64,000 bases of DNA from Heterodera schachtii (GCA_023374025.1 SIJG01000012.1:1398492-1462491); one strand, 5' to 3'; shown: positions 9,937 through 22,738, counted from the first letter of the stretch. Program-made: numbers and translations. The notes: generated by a model not told the origin, from the letters alone.

Positions 9937-12900
9937 TCACCATTTAGACATCGAAGCGCAATTGCAAAACATAAAATAATTAGAAAAAGTAAGAATTTTA
10001 ATTAAATGTTCTAATGGAATTACCATAATTAAGAGAATGGCCAAAACCATGACCAAATTGCCGACGCGGCGACTCGCAACAGCCAAAGAAGGGTCTTCGG
10101 TTGAAATTAGATTAATAATAAAAAACAAACTGTTTTATTTAATTACTTATAACAACAAGACATGGCTAAATTGATTTTTAAATTTATGAATGAAAAATTT
10201 GTTAATTTTGTATTTTTTTTAAAATTTAATTATCAGCTAAATGAAAACATTAAAAAGCTGATCTCGATAATCCCTAAAACACTGTTTTATAAGGGCTAAA
10301 AACCTTCACCAAATCAAAAAAATTTTGCCATTGAAATGCCGCTTTGAACTTCTTTCTCATATCATATAAACAAAAAAACTTTTCTAAATCCATATAATGG
10401 ATACCCCTAAAGAGATAAGCTACCGGGCAATTCCATTTTTTTCAGCTCTGACGTAATGTTGTAATTCGTGTGATTAATTGCGCAATAGCAATCATCATTT
10501 TTGGAGAAATCAAAGCCATATTGAACAGCTTGTTTGCCACAAACATTGGCCGAATAATTCTGGCAACCCCATTCAACGACAAAGTTCGTTGCGTTTGTTC
10601 CTGTGAAGAATGATGATTTATTTAACTATGATAAACTTAGAATGCAATTTTGTTTACTGACGCATTTTTCGTGCTGGCGCGTTTCTTAAACCCGCCAATG
10701 GGTTCGAAAACAAAAAATGGGTAACACATAAAAAAATTCATAGCTTGACTCAAATTCAACCAAATTATTATTTCATGATATCATTTAATAGTCTTAATTG
10801 TTCTTTATCAGAATATAATTTTAAAATTTTTTTTACTTAAGTATGAAAAAAAGTTATTGTCATAACATTTAAAAAAGTGATAAATCAGCATTTTTTGTTC
10901 AGAACTTTTTTGAAACTTAATGAAATTTTCTAAAATTTTAACCCTAAATAGAGAATTCTTAGGGCTATCGAATATATAAATTAATTTGGCTCAATTGCAT
11001 TTTAAAGACTTCAAAACTTTAAATGTTTATTATTATATATGCATGGCCATTGCAAAAAACATAGCATGTTCAATGCTTTATAACTTTTTTAATACTTAAG
11101 TTAAAAATTTAGGAAAATTGTATTCAGAAAGAGAACAATTAAAGCTAATTAATGATAATATAAAATATTAATTTGGTTGAATTTTGAGCAAGGCTATGAA
11201 TTTAAATATATTACCCATTTTTTGTTTTAAAACCCATTGGCGGATTTAAGAAACGCATCAGCACTCGCATTTTTGGCAAGAGAAATAAAGAGTCATAAAT
11301 TGTCGAATGTTTTCAGTTTTATCGTCAATATAATATTATTAAATTAAAAAAATTGGTTTAGAATATTTTTTGATTTTCTTTCCAATTTTTTTTCTTTATT
11401 TATTTTTCTAGCGTATCAAAAAATTCACTGGTGTTATTTTGTTCGACATTTTTCAGTTCCTTATCTTTTTCGGAGAATTCCGCAGAATGGAATTATACTT
11501 AATTTAGGAGACGCCAATGCAATTAAATATGTTATTAATTTTAAATTCTCTTTAAAAATATGCGGGTAAATTAAGAAAAAATCTCATCGCTTTTTGGTCC
11601 AATTTTATTGGCAAAACTTGAAAGTTTAATGGGAACCAGTGAATTTAACTACGAAAATGCAATCATAGATCCTACCCGAAGTACAGTTGAACAAATAACA
11701 CGCATTTTCGCCCGATGGACAGGTGTCATCAAATTTTTCATTTTTGTCCGTGGAAACAATTTCTCGCTTGCACTGATGTGGCGGCAATGTCGTGGTGGTA
11801 GTGGTGGTAGTAGTAGTCGTGGTACTCGTAGTAACTTAATTGAATAATAATAATTAGGGCTGCGTTTTTTAAAAAGTTTTAAAAATTGTCCTTTTTTGAA
11901 AAAACTTTAAAACAATTGAAATATTAGTAAAATTAATTGTTTTGGTTAATTTTGTACGTGATTTGACACTAAAAAATAATAAAAAAAATTTATTTGCCTA
12001 TTTTAGTGCCTATTTGAGGATTTTTGTGCCTATTTAATGCCTATTTTGCGATTTTTTTTTCTGCCTTTTTAGGTGCCTATTTCACGATTTTTTGTGCCGA
12101 AAAATCGCAGCCCTAATAATAATATATTAATAAAATTATAAAATATTTTGCTAAATATTATACCTGGAATTGGCAAGTTGAGATTAACCTTTGTCTCATC
12201 ATATATACAGCCGCATTTAAAGCCTTGCATCTTTTCCATTTCAAAGAATTTCGGCCCCGAACCTTTGAAATTAATGAATTAATTTGTTAAGGATTTTTTA
12301 TTTTTTACCAAAAATTTTATTTAAAAAATATAAAACTAAATTGCGGATTTTTAAGAGAACGACGAAATTTCGGGTTTAAAAAAAATATATTTAACGCAAA
12401 ACAATGAAATTTCAAAATTCAAGTAATTCTAACGACCATTAATCAATAAATAAACTTCCTGAAATATTGTAAATTTTTGGTGTTAATACGGTACTGACCT
12501 TTTTCCAATTTTAAGTTAAAATACTTAAAAATTGCACCAAAATCCACCGTCGATTATACAAAAATTTTCAAAAATTCTCAAAAATTCCACACCTTTGCTG
12601 CATTTTTCCTCAATTTGCTTTAAATCAAAATTCAAATCTTCAGCGCATCCCCATTCTGTATGCGTATCATAGCCTGTTGAAAACATTCAAATGAAAAAAA
12701 AAAATTAAATGAAAAACTTAAGTTGATTTGTTATTTGATACCATTCGAGCAGTTCAGCGTAAAACACTTATGCTTGACAAACGCTGGATGCTGATAAACA
12801 GAACATTCATGTTCTCCCAATTCAGTAGGCGAGCTTTGCTTCTCGAGTTTATAGCCATGTGCGCAGGATATTCCGTCAACCTAAAGCAACAGAATATTTA

Positions 12901-12986
12901 TTCTCTTGGCTTTTAATTTACAATATACCAACCTCATGATTTGGCAGAATACTTAGGCACAAAATCAGAACGAAAAAGAATGCCAT
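9937..12986 (-). CDS. Gene H: secreted two-domain Ly6/three-finger-like protein
   Basis: Seven minus-strand exons with consistent phases: 12933-12986, 12742-12880, 12593-12673, 12164-12262, 11676-11834, 10424-10600, 9937-10094. They give about 288 residues. Exon 1 is a signal peptide (MAFFFVLILCLSILPNHE). Domain 1 (exons 2-4) has ISCAHGY, CFTLNCS, EWGCAED and FKCGCIY. A run of 12 threonines after TTS then leads into domain 2 (exons 5-6) with QCKREI, ENACYLFNC, EWGCQNYSANVC and NDDCYCAIN. The last exon encodes VGNLVMVLAILLIMV. Gene I stops soon after the equivalent stretch, but here the frame continues about 29 residues further. The last acceptor appears to use CGAAG, three bases downstream of gene I's AAATAG. 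Likely a GPI- or membrane-anchored extracellular protein; partner unknown. Confidence 0.75.
10670..11266. mobile_element. Inverted-repeat MITE in an intron of gene H
   Basis: Arms of about 100 bp include GCGTTTCTTAAACCCGCC and its near-inverted copy GGCGGATTTAAGAAACGC. They are flanked by GCATTTTT at 10662-10669 and 11267-11274. 597 bp, non-coding, in the intron between exons 5 and 6 of gene H. Confidence 0.78.
11855..12115. mobile_element. hAT-type MITE in an intron of gene H
   Basis: Left end TAGGGCTGCGTTTTTT, right end the inverted TAGGGCTGCGATTTTT. Perfect ATAATAAT duplications flank it at 11847-11854 and 12116-12123. The 261-bp interior has repeated TGCCTATTT words. It lies wholly between exons 4 and 5 of gene H. 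Confidence 0.85.
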
Positions 12987-14358
12987 AGAAAATGTTGGGA
13001 ATTTCAGCCAATTAAAAGGGATTAAATTATTAAAATGCTTAAATTTTCTGTATCAAATGCACAAACAAATATTAACACAAATAAAATGAAAAACCATTTT
13101 AAAAAAATGAATCTGTTTTTTCCAATAAACTATGAATCACCCACAAGCATCAATCTGTTGACAAAATATTTAATGAATATTTGTAATGTGATCATAATTT
13201 CAATTAAAAAATTTACATTACGAAAATGTGTGAAAATTTTTTAAAAGTCATTCAGGCCAACCAATTTTTAAATGAATTCGGCTTAATTTTGAAAACCAAA
13301 TAAACATGATGTTAATTAAAAAACAATTAGTCACTGTCATAAAAGGTTAAGAAAAAATTAGAAAATAGAGACTTGATAAAAATAAATTTTGAAATCTTTT
13401 AACAAACTTACAGATTTGGAAAGAATATCTTGATTAGCCTAGATCACTATTCTGGTTTAAGTAATAAACACATAAATCATTTAAAACTTATTTTATTTTA
13501 ATTCATTAAATTCTTATTACAACAAAATAAAATCAAGTGAAATTCATAATTTTCAATTTTTCCAATAAAATCCTTATTTTATTCACAAGGATGTCAAAAT
13601 TAATGTTTTTTCCTTTCAGTGTATTCATAGATTGTAAAGAAATTATTTTTTGTCGAGAGTTTTCAGTTATATTTATTGCAAAAATTTATAAGCGAAACTA
13701 TAATTTTTACATTTCATTTCATTTTTGAATGAATCAATTTATTTTCGTTCTTTTGGCGTTCTGCACTTCTCATAACAATTCAAAGTTGTTCACTTGCCAT
13801 TTTGTAAGTTGAGATGGCAGAATATCTATAGAATGAATTTTTGATAATGTTAACAATTTTCTTACAAATGTCTACACAGAAAAATTAAAATTTTGACATC
13901 TCAATCCGAGTTTTTTTGTCATTTACTTGAAACAAAGCCCGTCGGTATGCCAATGCATCTCGCCAAAACTTACGCTTTATAAATTTAAATATTTTTAATT
14001 ACTCGCTGTTTGATATGAGCAACAAGCTCACTGTTCAGCTTTTGAGGTGAATCTTGCGACGAAGACGACGAGTTATAGGTTGATAAAGAAGAATGGAGGA
14101 TGAGCCTGAGAAGTGCTTTTGTTGTGATCTATCGAACAATTTCTGAAAAAGAATTATTTTGAATTTTATTAATATTTTTACAAAAATAAAATTTATTAAT
14201 TATTTTTGGGTTAAATAATATAAGCACTTTTAAGTCGGCAATTACGTGCCACAATTATGCCATGGTCTTGCTCATTCCAAATTTCCATCTTCAAAATTTT
14301 AAATAAAAGATTTCGCCAAAAAAATTATTAATTTTTTCAATTTGGGGCATTTTCACTG
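12987..14358. other. Gene-poor stretch with a decayed acidic exon
   Basis: Mostly AT-rich and unassigned. At about 14042-14146 (plus) a sequence resembling the acidic exon at 14863-14966 is present, but it is interrupted by a TAG in the matching frame and loses frame before the CFCCDL-like end, so it is a relic. Open frames around 13035-13728 have no recognisable features and look random. Confidence 0.45.
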
Positions 14359-14369
14359 GTGAATTTTAG

Positions 14370-14548
14370 TCCCGTTAGTCCCGGCCCAAGTGGCCGGGAC
14401 CGGGACTTGGAAAATAGACCGGGACGGGATCCCGGGACCGGGACTCCCGTTTTTCCGGGACTCCCGGTCCCGGTGGTTTGTCCAAAAAAGCCGGGACCGG
14501 GAGTCCCGGCAAAATCCCGGCGGAATCCCGGTCCCGTCCGGTCTCTAG
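14370..14548. mobile_element. MITE relic, 'GGGACCGGGA' family
   Basis: Dense CCGGGACCGGGA/TCCCGGTCCCG words and a right end CGGTCCCGTCCGGTCTCTA like the elements at 3815 and 35953. The left end is altered (TAGTCCCGTTAGTCCCGG) and no clear target duplication was found. Confidence 0.6.
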
Positions 14549-14862
14549 TTTTTAGTCACTAAAAGTCGCGTCCCTTGTGATCAGACAAATTCGTTAGCAT
14601 AATTTTTTGCAATTTGTAGCCATGGCTACAAAATGTCCTTATTTCGATGATTTGTCCTTATTTGTAATATCCAAATCCTGAAAATTAACCATTTTTACAA
14701 TCTTTTATCATCCAATGAATTGAAGTTTCGTCATCACTTTTTTGCCTGCCAAACTTAAAAAATTCGCTGTCTCAAAAATTCGCCGTCTCAAAATATTAAA
14801 AAAAAATTTTAAACGAATTATAGAAAAAAAATTTGAAAATAATTTTACCAATAAATTTTCAG

Positions 14863-14966
14863 GTGAGTCTCGCGACGGAGAAGACGAATTGTTGGTTGAC
14901 AATGAAGAAACGGAGGATGAGCCTGAGAAATTCTTTTGTTGTGACCTGTCGAACAATTTACCTTAA
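14863..14966 (+). CDS. Acidic terminal exon of an unidentified gene
   Basis: After TTTTCAG the frame reads SRDGEDELLVDNEET, then EPEKFFCCDLSNNLP and a stop. It is strongly acidic, with a CC pair close to the C-terminus. The upstream intron and earlier exons were not resolved; an open frame extends back to 14742 but is Lys-rich and likely intronic. The related sequence at 14042-14146 is disrupted. Function unknown. Confidence 0.35.
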
Positions 14967-15389
14967 AAAATACTTGTTGAAACTAAAATAAGAAATTTTT
15001 AAAATTAAATATAATTATTAAAATGCTAAAAAATTTGCTTTTAAATTATTTCCAAATGAAAATATTATAATTTGTACACACAAAATCTTGTACATATTGT
15101 AACAATAATAAGGAATAAATTATAATTTTTTTTTACTTCTTATAACAAAAATACTCAATTAAATATTCAAAAAAGAAAATTTTATTTTCTTCGTTTAATT
15201 GATGGTTGCTTTCATTTAAAAACAATTAATTACGGATATGCGGAAAGAAAGGATTCACTGTTTTAAACTGGCTTTGACTGAGGCAGCAACAGTTTTTATA
15301 AATTGATAGCCATGCGAAAACAAAACGGCGATAGAATTTATTTAATCAAATGATTTTAAATAATTATTTTGACTTTGAAAATATAAATA

Positions 15390-17010
15390 TTTAATTTAAA
15401 AAATTTTGTTAATATTAAAAAAATCAAAATTTTCCTACAGCCAATATCCATCATAAGTATATTTCACATGACCCATTACTTTGATTTTCTATTGTTTTCA
15501 AGAGACCAAATAAATATTTATTTAATTTATTAAAAAAATTATATTATTTTAGAAAAATTTAAAAAATTTCTTTTGATTCCTTCCGTTCTTCCTTCTTTTA
15601 AGTGCCTTCCTTACACATTGATTGCTTTAAGCACAACAATCATTTGACCAGTCCATCGCCTTCCTGAATATTAATTAACTAATTGATAGAAATTTTAATC
15701 AAAATAAAATGCATTTATAGAACAAATGAAATTAGGTCCCAAAGAAGACAATGGTACCAACAACAAATTCCATTGGCCATTACATTAGCCCATGGCAACC
15801 AAAAAGGTTTCATGGCATCACATTTGTCAATGACTAACAAAAAACCAGTTCCATGACCATGCCACTAGCCCATGGCAACAAAAAAAAGTTCTATTGCGTG
15901 ACATTTGTCAATGGAACTAACAAGAAACCCGTTCCATGGCCATGACATTAGCCAATGGTGCCATTGCAAATCTGAATCTTTGGCAAAACACTTGCCCATG
16001 GTACCAGAATGATTTTGATGTTGCACGCTCCACCCGCCGCAATAATGCCAATTTTGCCGCCTTTTTGCGGAATGCCTGACAAAATGTCATAGCTCAGTTC
16101 GGTGAAGAAGTCGTTGTCATTTTCAAGCTGTTTATTGTCCGTGTAATCCTTCAGAAATCCATCCAAATTCTTCTCACTTCCAAGATGAATGTCAAAGCAT
16201 TGTTGCGCATTGCGAATGGAATATGACGGGCTTAACCAATTAATTCCAATTAGCTAATTAGGGCCGAATTAATTGTGTAAAGGAGGGGGGGGGCTCAAAT
16301 TGATTTATTTAAATTAATTTAACAATCAGAGTAAAAAAATTTTTAATTGATAAACAAAAATCAAAGTTAGTCACAATTTTTGATGACGTTACTCTATGTT
16401 TTTTCTGATTAATCGACACTCAGAAATTTATCGTAATACTATTTTAAATTTAATTAATTAAAAAGTAAAATTGAATATTTGAATAACATATTAAAAAATT
16501 TTTTACAAGTTCAAATAGAAAAACTTGAAGAAACTAAGTTTTATAACTTTATTAATATAACATTAATTTATTTTTAATGAATTTCAAAACACTTTTTTTA
16601 AATTGCTTCATCTGTGGCCTTTTGAAAAATTTTCAAGAAAAATGGGCACATTTTTTAAAATTTTTACAAATTTTCTTATCATTTTGTATTAAAATTTCCA
16701 AAAAACTTTCCGGCGACGTCTATCGGCACCATTCGACCCAACTTTACCAATATTTTATGAAAAATTGGTCCCAAAATGGCAAACATTTGTCCTTTTTGGC
16801 GCAAAACCGCTATAAATTCCTACTTTTTGGACCTGGCGCTGAAAAATTTGAAAAATAACAATGGAGAAAAAATATTGGCCCGAAGGCAAAAAAAATGCTT
16901 CGCGTGCCTTCCCGAAAATTTTTTCTGGATACGGATCTGCACAAAAACCGTCAGCTACCGGAATGTTATATTAAAATTCGAATGGAATGCCGATGAAACA
17001 TACAAATAGT
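15390..17010 (-). pseudogene. Truncated duplicate of the 3' part of gene K
   Basis: Matches gene K from within intron 4 through its last exon. Exon 5 (16005-16230) encodes the same protein stretch as gene K exon 5 (19450-19675), including DGFLKDYTDNKQLENDNDFF. The last exon (15640-15663) reads EGDGLVK and then TGA, whereas gene K reads on to CFDNQCA. The shared intron sequence (for example TTTGGACCTGGCGCTGAAAA at about 16825 against 19845) and 3' flank show a block duplication. Gene K exons 1-4 have no counterpart here, so the copy should not make the full protein. Confidence 0.75.
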
Positions 17011-18250
17011 TGCTTATTTCCAAAGAATTGCTCCTTATTAAAGGCTAATAATTTAAAGAATTTTGCTTAAAATTTTCATAAATTTAATAAAATTTAATAA
17101 TATTAGTCAAAAATCCATGGATTTAAAACTTATTTATTAAAATGTACTGCATTTTCTTAAACAAAATTTGAAACTACAAATGATGGCGTGGGATTGGTCC
17201 ATTTTTATAGAACATTTTCCGCCCCAAAATTTATGCGCAATAAAATTTTGACGAGGCAAAAGATCAATTTCAACGCGATTAATGGAAAATGAAGGTCATT
17301 CTGCGCATCCTGATCCTAGCGAATTGGGCATTTTTAAAGCATTTTTTGTAATAAAAATATGAAAAAAAATTAAAAAAAGTAATTAATTTAAAAGTTATAA
17401 AAAAATTTTAATGTAGAGCTGATGACTTTCGATGGTGAACTGAAAAAAAATTAACAATTTGCAATAAGTATTTCTATTTCTTTTTCAGATCCCTAAAACA
17501 CTCAAAAATTTAAAAGTTTTTTAAATGAATCCAAAAAACCCCGTGAAAATAACACCGCCGCCAACGCTAAAATTTTTTTGAAAAATCCGGGCCAGGAAAC
17601 CAGGGTCAAATTCGAGAATTGAATCCGAACAGGTGCTCAGGATTAAAAATCCCCGCGTCAGAATCAGGGTCCTAGAAAATTAAGACTGACAAGACCGGTA
17701 ACTGTTCCGAGTCCTGTTGCAGCAACAAACCCATTATTATCTTATTTTTTTATTTTTAAAATTTTAAATATGTATAATAAACTGTAAACAAACACTAGTA
17801 AACAAAGCCTACATTAATTGATGATGACTCATTCCCAAATTTCATTTTATTCATTGGCTTTTCCATCGTCCGCCGATGGGAGCGGAGGAATTGGATTCGT
17901 AAAATGGGGGAGAAAGGAGATGAGACGGAAGAAAGTAATTAAGTAGATGCAGCGGCGGTGGAAAGCGAATTTCGCAACGGAGAGAAATGACGGGAAAAAA
18001 TTTTATTTGCCTTAATTTTTTATTGTTTTTTTCGTTTGTATGATCATTTTATAATGGCCAAAAAGCAAGAAAGAAAACTATCCTTATCGTCCTGTAAAAA
18101 TGTTATTGCATTAAAATGTAATGAATTGATGAAGTTAGTGCGCTTCATGGTGTATTTTATGCTTTTTTTCAAGAAAATTTTCAAAACAAGTGATTTTTTT
18201 TAAATTTCCCAATTTTCCCTACTTTCCAATTTATGCACGCGCTGAAAAAT
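17011..18250. other. Gene-poor stretch
   Basis: AT-rich. A less AT-rich patch at about 17855-17995 (CCGCCGATGGGAGCGGAGGA, later GCAGCGGCGGTGG) could be a promoter or 5' leader for a minus-strand gene, but no supporting exon follows with confidence. No recognised repeat ends were found. Confidence 0.35.
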
Positions 18251-18276
18251 TTCTTACTCAGTATTTCAATGCCACG

Positions 18277-18405
18277 GCATTGAATTTTTGCATAAAAAGC
18301 AGCTTATCAATCCAGCAATGCATATCTGCTGGGCAACATTCATGTGTTTGTTGAAAAACCCGCCGCACGCATCGCCAAAATTTCTTGCCAAAAAGTCATT
18401 TTTAA
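18277..18405 (-). CDS. Possible orphan cysteine exon
   Basis: Minus-strand frame with FWRCVRRVFQQTHECCPADM followed by HCWIDKLLF and a TGA stop after VALKY. The C..CC..C spacing looks non-random. It lies just outside the 3' end of gene K and does not splice into it. No start or partner exon was found. It may be a gene relic. Confidence 0.3.
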
Positions 18406-18668
18406 AAAAAAACTTAAGGATTTAAATTTTTAATTTAAAAATTTGTTAATATTAAAAAAATTAAAATTTTCCTATCAGCCAATATCCATCATATGTACAT
18501 ATATTTCACACGATCCATTACTTGGATTTTCTATTTGTTTCAAGAGACTAAATAAATATTTATTTAATTTATTGAAAAAATTACATTATTTTAGAAAAAT
18601 TAAAATATTTCTTTTTGATTCCTTCCGTTCATCCTTCTTTTAAGTGCCTTCCTTACACATTGATTGCT

Positions 18669-21600
18669 TTAAGCACATTGATTGTCAAAACATTTGACCA
18701 GTCCATCGCCTTCCTGAACATTAATTACCTAATTGAAAGAAATTTTAATTAAAATAAAATGCATTAATAGAACAAATTAAATTAAGTAGGTCCCAAAAAA
18801 TTAATTTAACTCCGAGATAAAAAAATAAAAATAAAAGGATTGTAATAAAAAAGTAACAATAATCATTTATCGGAATTGAATTCTTCTTTTTAAAATGATT
18901 ATTTTACTTTATTTTGCCTTTAAAGCACTTTGCCGACTAAGAAAAATGGGCAATCTGGTTTTACAATGAATTGGCGTTACACCAATTAACTCCCTAATGG
19001 CAGAGTTTTCGTAAAAAAAAGTAATTTTAAAAATTGCAAAAATGAACCTCTTTCCTTCTATAAATATATAGAATGTGTTGTGATCAGGGCTGGTAAAATT
19101 CCGTACTATGACCATATTACAATAGACAATGGTACCAACAAAAATTCATTGGCCATTACATTAGACTATGGCAACAAAAGAGGTTTCATGGCATTATATA
19201 TGTCAATGCAATTAACAAATACTCTTTCATCGCCATTAAATTAGCCCATGGCAACAAAAACGGTTTCATGGAATCATATTTGTCAATGGAACTAACAAAA
19301 AACCCCTTCCCATGGCGATGTCAAAAGCCCATGGCAACAAAAGAGGTTTCATGGCATCACATTTGTCAATGGAAACAAGTATGGCCACGACATTAGCCAA
19401 TGGTCCCATTGCAAATCTGAATCTTTGGCAAAACACTTGCCCATGGTACCAGAATGATTTTGATGTTGCACGCTCCACCCGCCGCAATAATGCCAATTTT
19501 GCCGCCTTTTTGCGGAATGCCTGACAAAATGTCATAGCTCAGTTCGGTGAAGAAGTCGTTGTCATTTTCAAGCTGTTTATTGTCCGTGTAATCCTTCAGA
19601 AATCCATCCAAATTCTTCTCACTTCCAAGATGAATGTCAAAGCATTGTTGCGCATTGCGAATGGAATATGACGGGCTTAACCAATTAATTCTAATTAGCT
19701 AATTACGGACGAATTAATTGTGTAAAGAAGTAAGGGGGCTCAAATTGATTTATTTAAATTAATTTAACAATCAGTAAAATTCAAAGTTGGTTACAATTTT
19801 TTGAACTGGCGCAAAACCGCTACAAATTTTTACTTTTGGCCCTGGCGCTGAAAAATTTTAAAAATAACACTGACTGGAGAAATAAATTTTTTGGCCCGAA
19901 GAGCAAAAAACAAAAAAAGCTCCGAGTTCCGTCCCAAAAATTTTTTTCTGTATACGAGCCTGCTCAAAACACCGTCAATTACAGTAGACATTACCGTATA
20001 CCTTTTCTGGCTGGTCGATGACGTCAACACCAGCTTGTCCTCAGCAAATGCAATGTTAAAGCCGTGCAGCACCTTCCCAATCGCCAGTGTTTCGCTTCCA
20101 CCCGCCGATTGTTGCAACTGTTGCTCACAACTCGTCGCAATTGAATTGTTTTGCTTGTAATTTTCCAGACTGAAACGGCCACCCTTTGTCGCCACGCTTG
20201 TGTCCATTTTGCCGACAAAACAGAATGTCACCCTAGCAAAAAATTTCGAATTTTTGTAATGGTTTTCATATAATATTTCTATTTTTTTATTTTTTGCATT
20301 TCATTAAAATATTGCTATTTTTAATAAATTCGTATAATTTCTGTTTTTATATAATTTAAATATTAAAAAATATTAATTATGCGGTAAAAATGCATTAAAT
20401 ATAATTAATTTGTTTAATTTAATAATAAAAAAATAAATGCATTTAAATATATTAACTTATAATTTACTAAAAAAATGCATTAAATATAATTACTCATTTC
20501 ATTTAATAATAATAAAATAAATATACCTATTTCATATTTATAAAAAAATAAATGATTTAAAAATATTTTACATTTCATTTATTAATAACAAATAAATATA
20601 ATAAATTCTCTGAAATAAAGAAGTTTAAATATATTATAACGTATAATTTAATAAAAAAAGCATTAAATATAATTATTCATTCATTTAATAATAATAATAA
20701 AATATATTTACTTATTTTATTTGATTATAAAAAAAATGATTTAAAATATTTTAACTTTTATTTATTAATAATAAATAAATGTATTGGAAATACATTAAAT
20801 TATTTAATTAAATTAATTCTCTGACCCTTTCTGGCACACATTGCCCTTCAAAACACACGTTTTGATGATCATATGGTAATTTTGCTGGTCGCTGTTATCG
20901 ACTCCACTGAACGTGGCAACAGGGTCTTTGGCACCGCTGAATTTCAGCTGAATAGTTTGAGTGGTTGCGACATTGGCATTGATAACACTGAAAAAAACAA
21001 ATGAAAATCATATTTTAAATAAATCATTTTAATAACGCATAAATTTTAGCAAAAACAAAAATAATTTTTCAATTTTGTCTTTAAATAAATAAAATAAAAT
21101 TTGTAGAAAAATCATTATTTTGAACCCAAAAAAAAAAAAAAAAATTCGGCTCTAGTGCACTTTATGAGTCCAATTCACTTTTATGAGTCCAATCAATTGA
21201 AAATACTCGGTTTTTATACAATAACTTTGTTCATGTTCGAGCTAAATCTATCTTTTTGGTATCATTCGAAAGTCCAAAGTCTAATGAAGCTAAAATATAT
21301 GAAATCTCAGCGTTCAGGCAATTACCAAAAAAGATTTGATTTGATTAATTAAGTAAATACTTATTATTTTCGTTTGTAACTTTCTTGAAATGTTAGAATT
21401 TTCTTGTTTTCTTGTATTATTACATTATTTAGACTTTGTACTTTCGAATGATACCAAAAAGATAGGGTTTGTTCGAGCATGAACAAAGTTATTGTATAAA
21501 AACCATTGACTAGACTCATAAAAGTCGATTGGACTCATAAAGTGCACTAGAGCCAAAAATTCATTTAAAAATTGCATAATTATTTTAAAATGAATTCAAT

Positions 21601-22738
21601 TTTACCAAAAAGATCTAATTTTTGTAGTTTGCCTTTAAATAAATATGTAAATATTTTAGAATTAAGAAAAACAAATATTTTTAAGCAATAGAACGGGGAG
21701 GATTTTAAGGAAAGAAATATTTTTAATTTATTATTTTTTTAGTGGCATTTTAACATTTTTTTCCTATTTCATTTTACACATAGTGAAAATTGGGAGTATG
21801 TTTTGCAAAATATAAATTATACATACGAAAATTAATTATATGCATTATTCTCATGCCGAATTTTAGCATTAATCCCTTTTTTTAAATTTTATTTCCGATT
21901 TTAGCCTTACACTCGCCCATCCGGGTTTATCACCAATGGCATTTCCATGGCCTCCTTCACTTCCAATTGCTTCCCATTTTGCCAGTTTGTCCATTTCTTC
22001 ACCGGCTCCGACAAATCATCGACAGCAAACGCACTTTTAACAACAGGCCGCCCCGAGTGGACAATGGCATCAGATTTTGGTACAATTTTGCCAGAATAAA
22101 TTGCTAAAATTAAATTTTAAAAATTAAAATTTGGTGTAAAAATCAACATTTTGGAAAAATTTATTCCAAATGAAAAAGCAATAAAATTCGAATTTTGAAA
22201 ATTTTAGGGCAATCTTGGGGGCTGGCGGCGCCTTAGGCACCGGGGAAATTTTTTTGAATTTTTCAATGTTTTTTGTTAAGAATATTTTGCACTTTGAAGT
22301 CATAAACGCGTTGAAAAATGGAGAAAGTAAAAAAATCCGAAAATTTTGTTAAAATTTTGTACAAAGTTATAGCAAAAAAGAATTCCAAAAATTGATTGAT
22401 TGAACATTTTTGACAAAACTTAGTTCAAATTTTCAGAAAATTTTTGTACACTTATGGTTATCGAATGATACCAAGATTGATTGGATTTGGTTGGTAAATA
22501 AAAAAGTTATAGCCAAAAAGATGCCTGGCTGGGACCAACTGAGATAAACCGGGACGAGTGGGTTCGATTCCCACCCGAGGCCTAACATATTTAGCCCATT
22601 TCTTATTGTAGTATATTTTTTTTAATCACCTTTGGTCACATTTTCTTCATCATTTTTGTCCGTGGCATTTGCTATCGAACATTGCTGCAGAACAACAAGC
22701 AATGATGAAAACAAGAAGAAAAAATTGTTAATTGACAT
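18669..22738 (-). CDS. Gene K: secreted orphan protein, six exons
   Basis: Exons 22630-22738, 21911-22103, 20826-20987, 20002-20232, 19450-19675 and 18669-18713 join with perfect phase agreement and give 321 residues. The N-terminus MSINNFFFLFSSLLVVLQQC followed by SIANA is a clear signal peptide. The mature protein has conserved-looking blocks: AIYSGKIVPKSDAIVHSG, KKWTNWQNGKQLEV, FSGVDNSDQQNYHMIIKTC, FCFVGKMDTSVATKGGRF, QCFDIHLGSEKNLDGF, GGKIGIIAAGGACNIKIIL, and it ends EGDGLVKCFDNQCA. No membrane segment after the signal peptide, so probably secreted. I recognise no family. A recent partial duplicate lies at 15390-17010. Intron 2 carries the MITE at 21148-21554, and intron 5 carries CATGGCAACAAAA repeats. 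Confidence 0.78.
19120..19400. repeat. Intronic imperfect repeats 'CATGGCAACAAAA'
   Basis: In intron 5 of gene K the words ATGGCAACAAAA, GTTTCATGG and TTTGTCAATGGA recur at spacings of roughly 80-100 bp. The duplicated block at 15740-15960 carries the same set. They look like decayed tandem repeats. No coding sense. Confidence 0.6.
21148..21554. mobile_element. MITE with long arms, in intron 2 of gene K
   Basis: Ends GGCTCTAGTGCACTTTATGA and its inverted copy. Perfect AAAAATTC duplications at 21140-21147 and 21555-21562. 407 bp. Arms of well over 50 bp share GTATCATTCGAAAGT-like words. Fully intronic. Confidence 0.87.
22545..22585 (+). other. tRNA-like T-arm / pol III B-box relic
   Basis: GTGGG-TTCGATT-CCCAC makes a perfect T stem and loop with a consensus B box (GGTTCGATTCC). 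CCGAGGC follows like an acceptor strand, but no matching GCCTCGG 5' strand stands at tRNA distance. Not an intact tRNA; perhaps a SINE or tRNA fragment. A weaker B-box match lies at about 43593-43606. Confidence 0.3.

Noticed and set aside
13035..13728. Several 60-70 codon frames
   Set aside because: AT-rich, low-complexity residues (Asn, Lys, Phe, Ile) and no paralogue in the window; consistent with chance.
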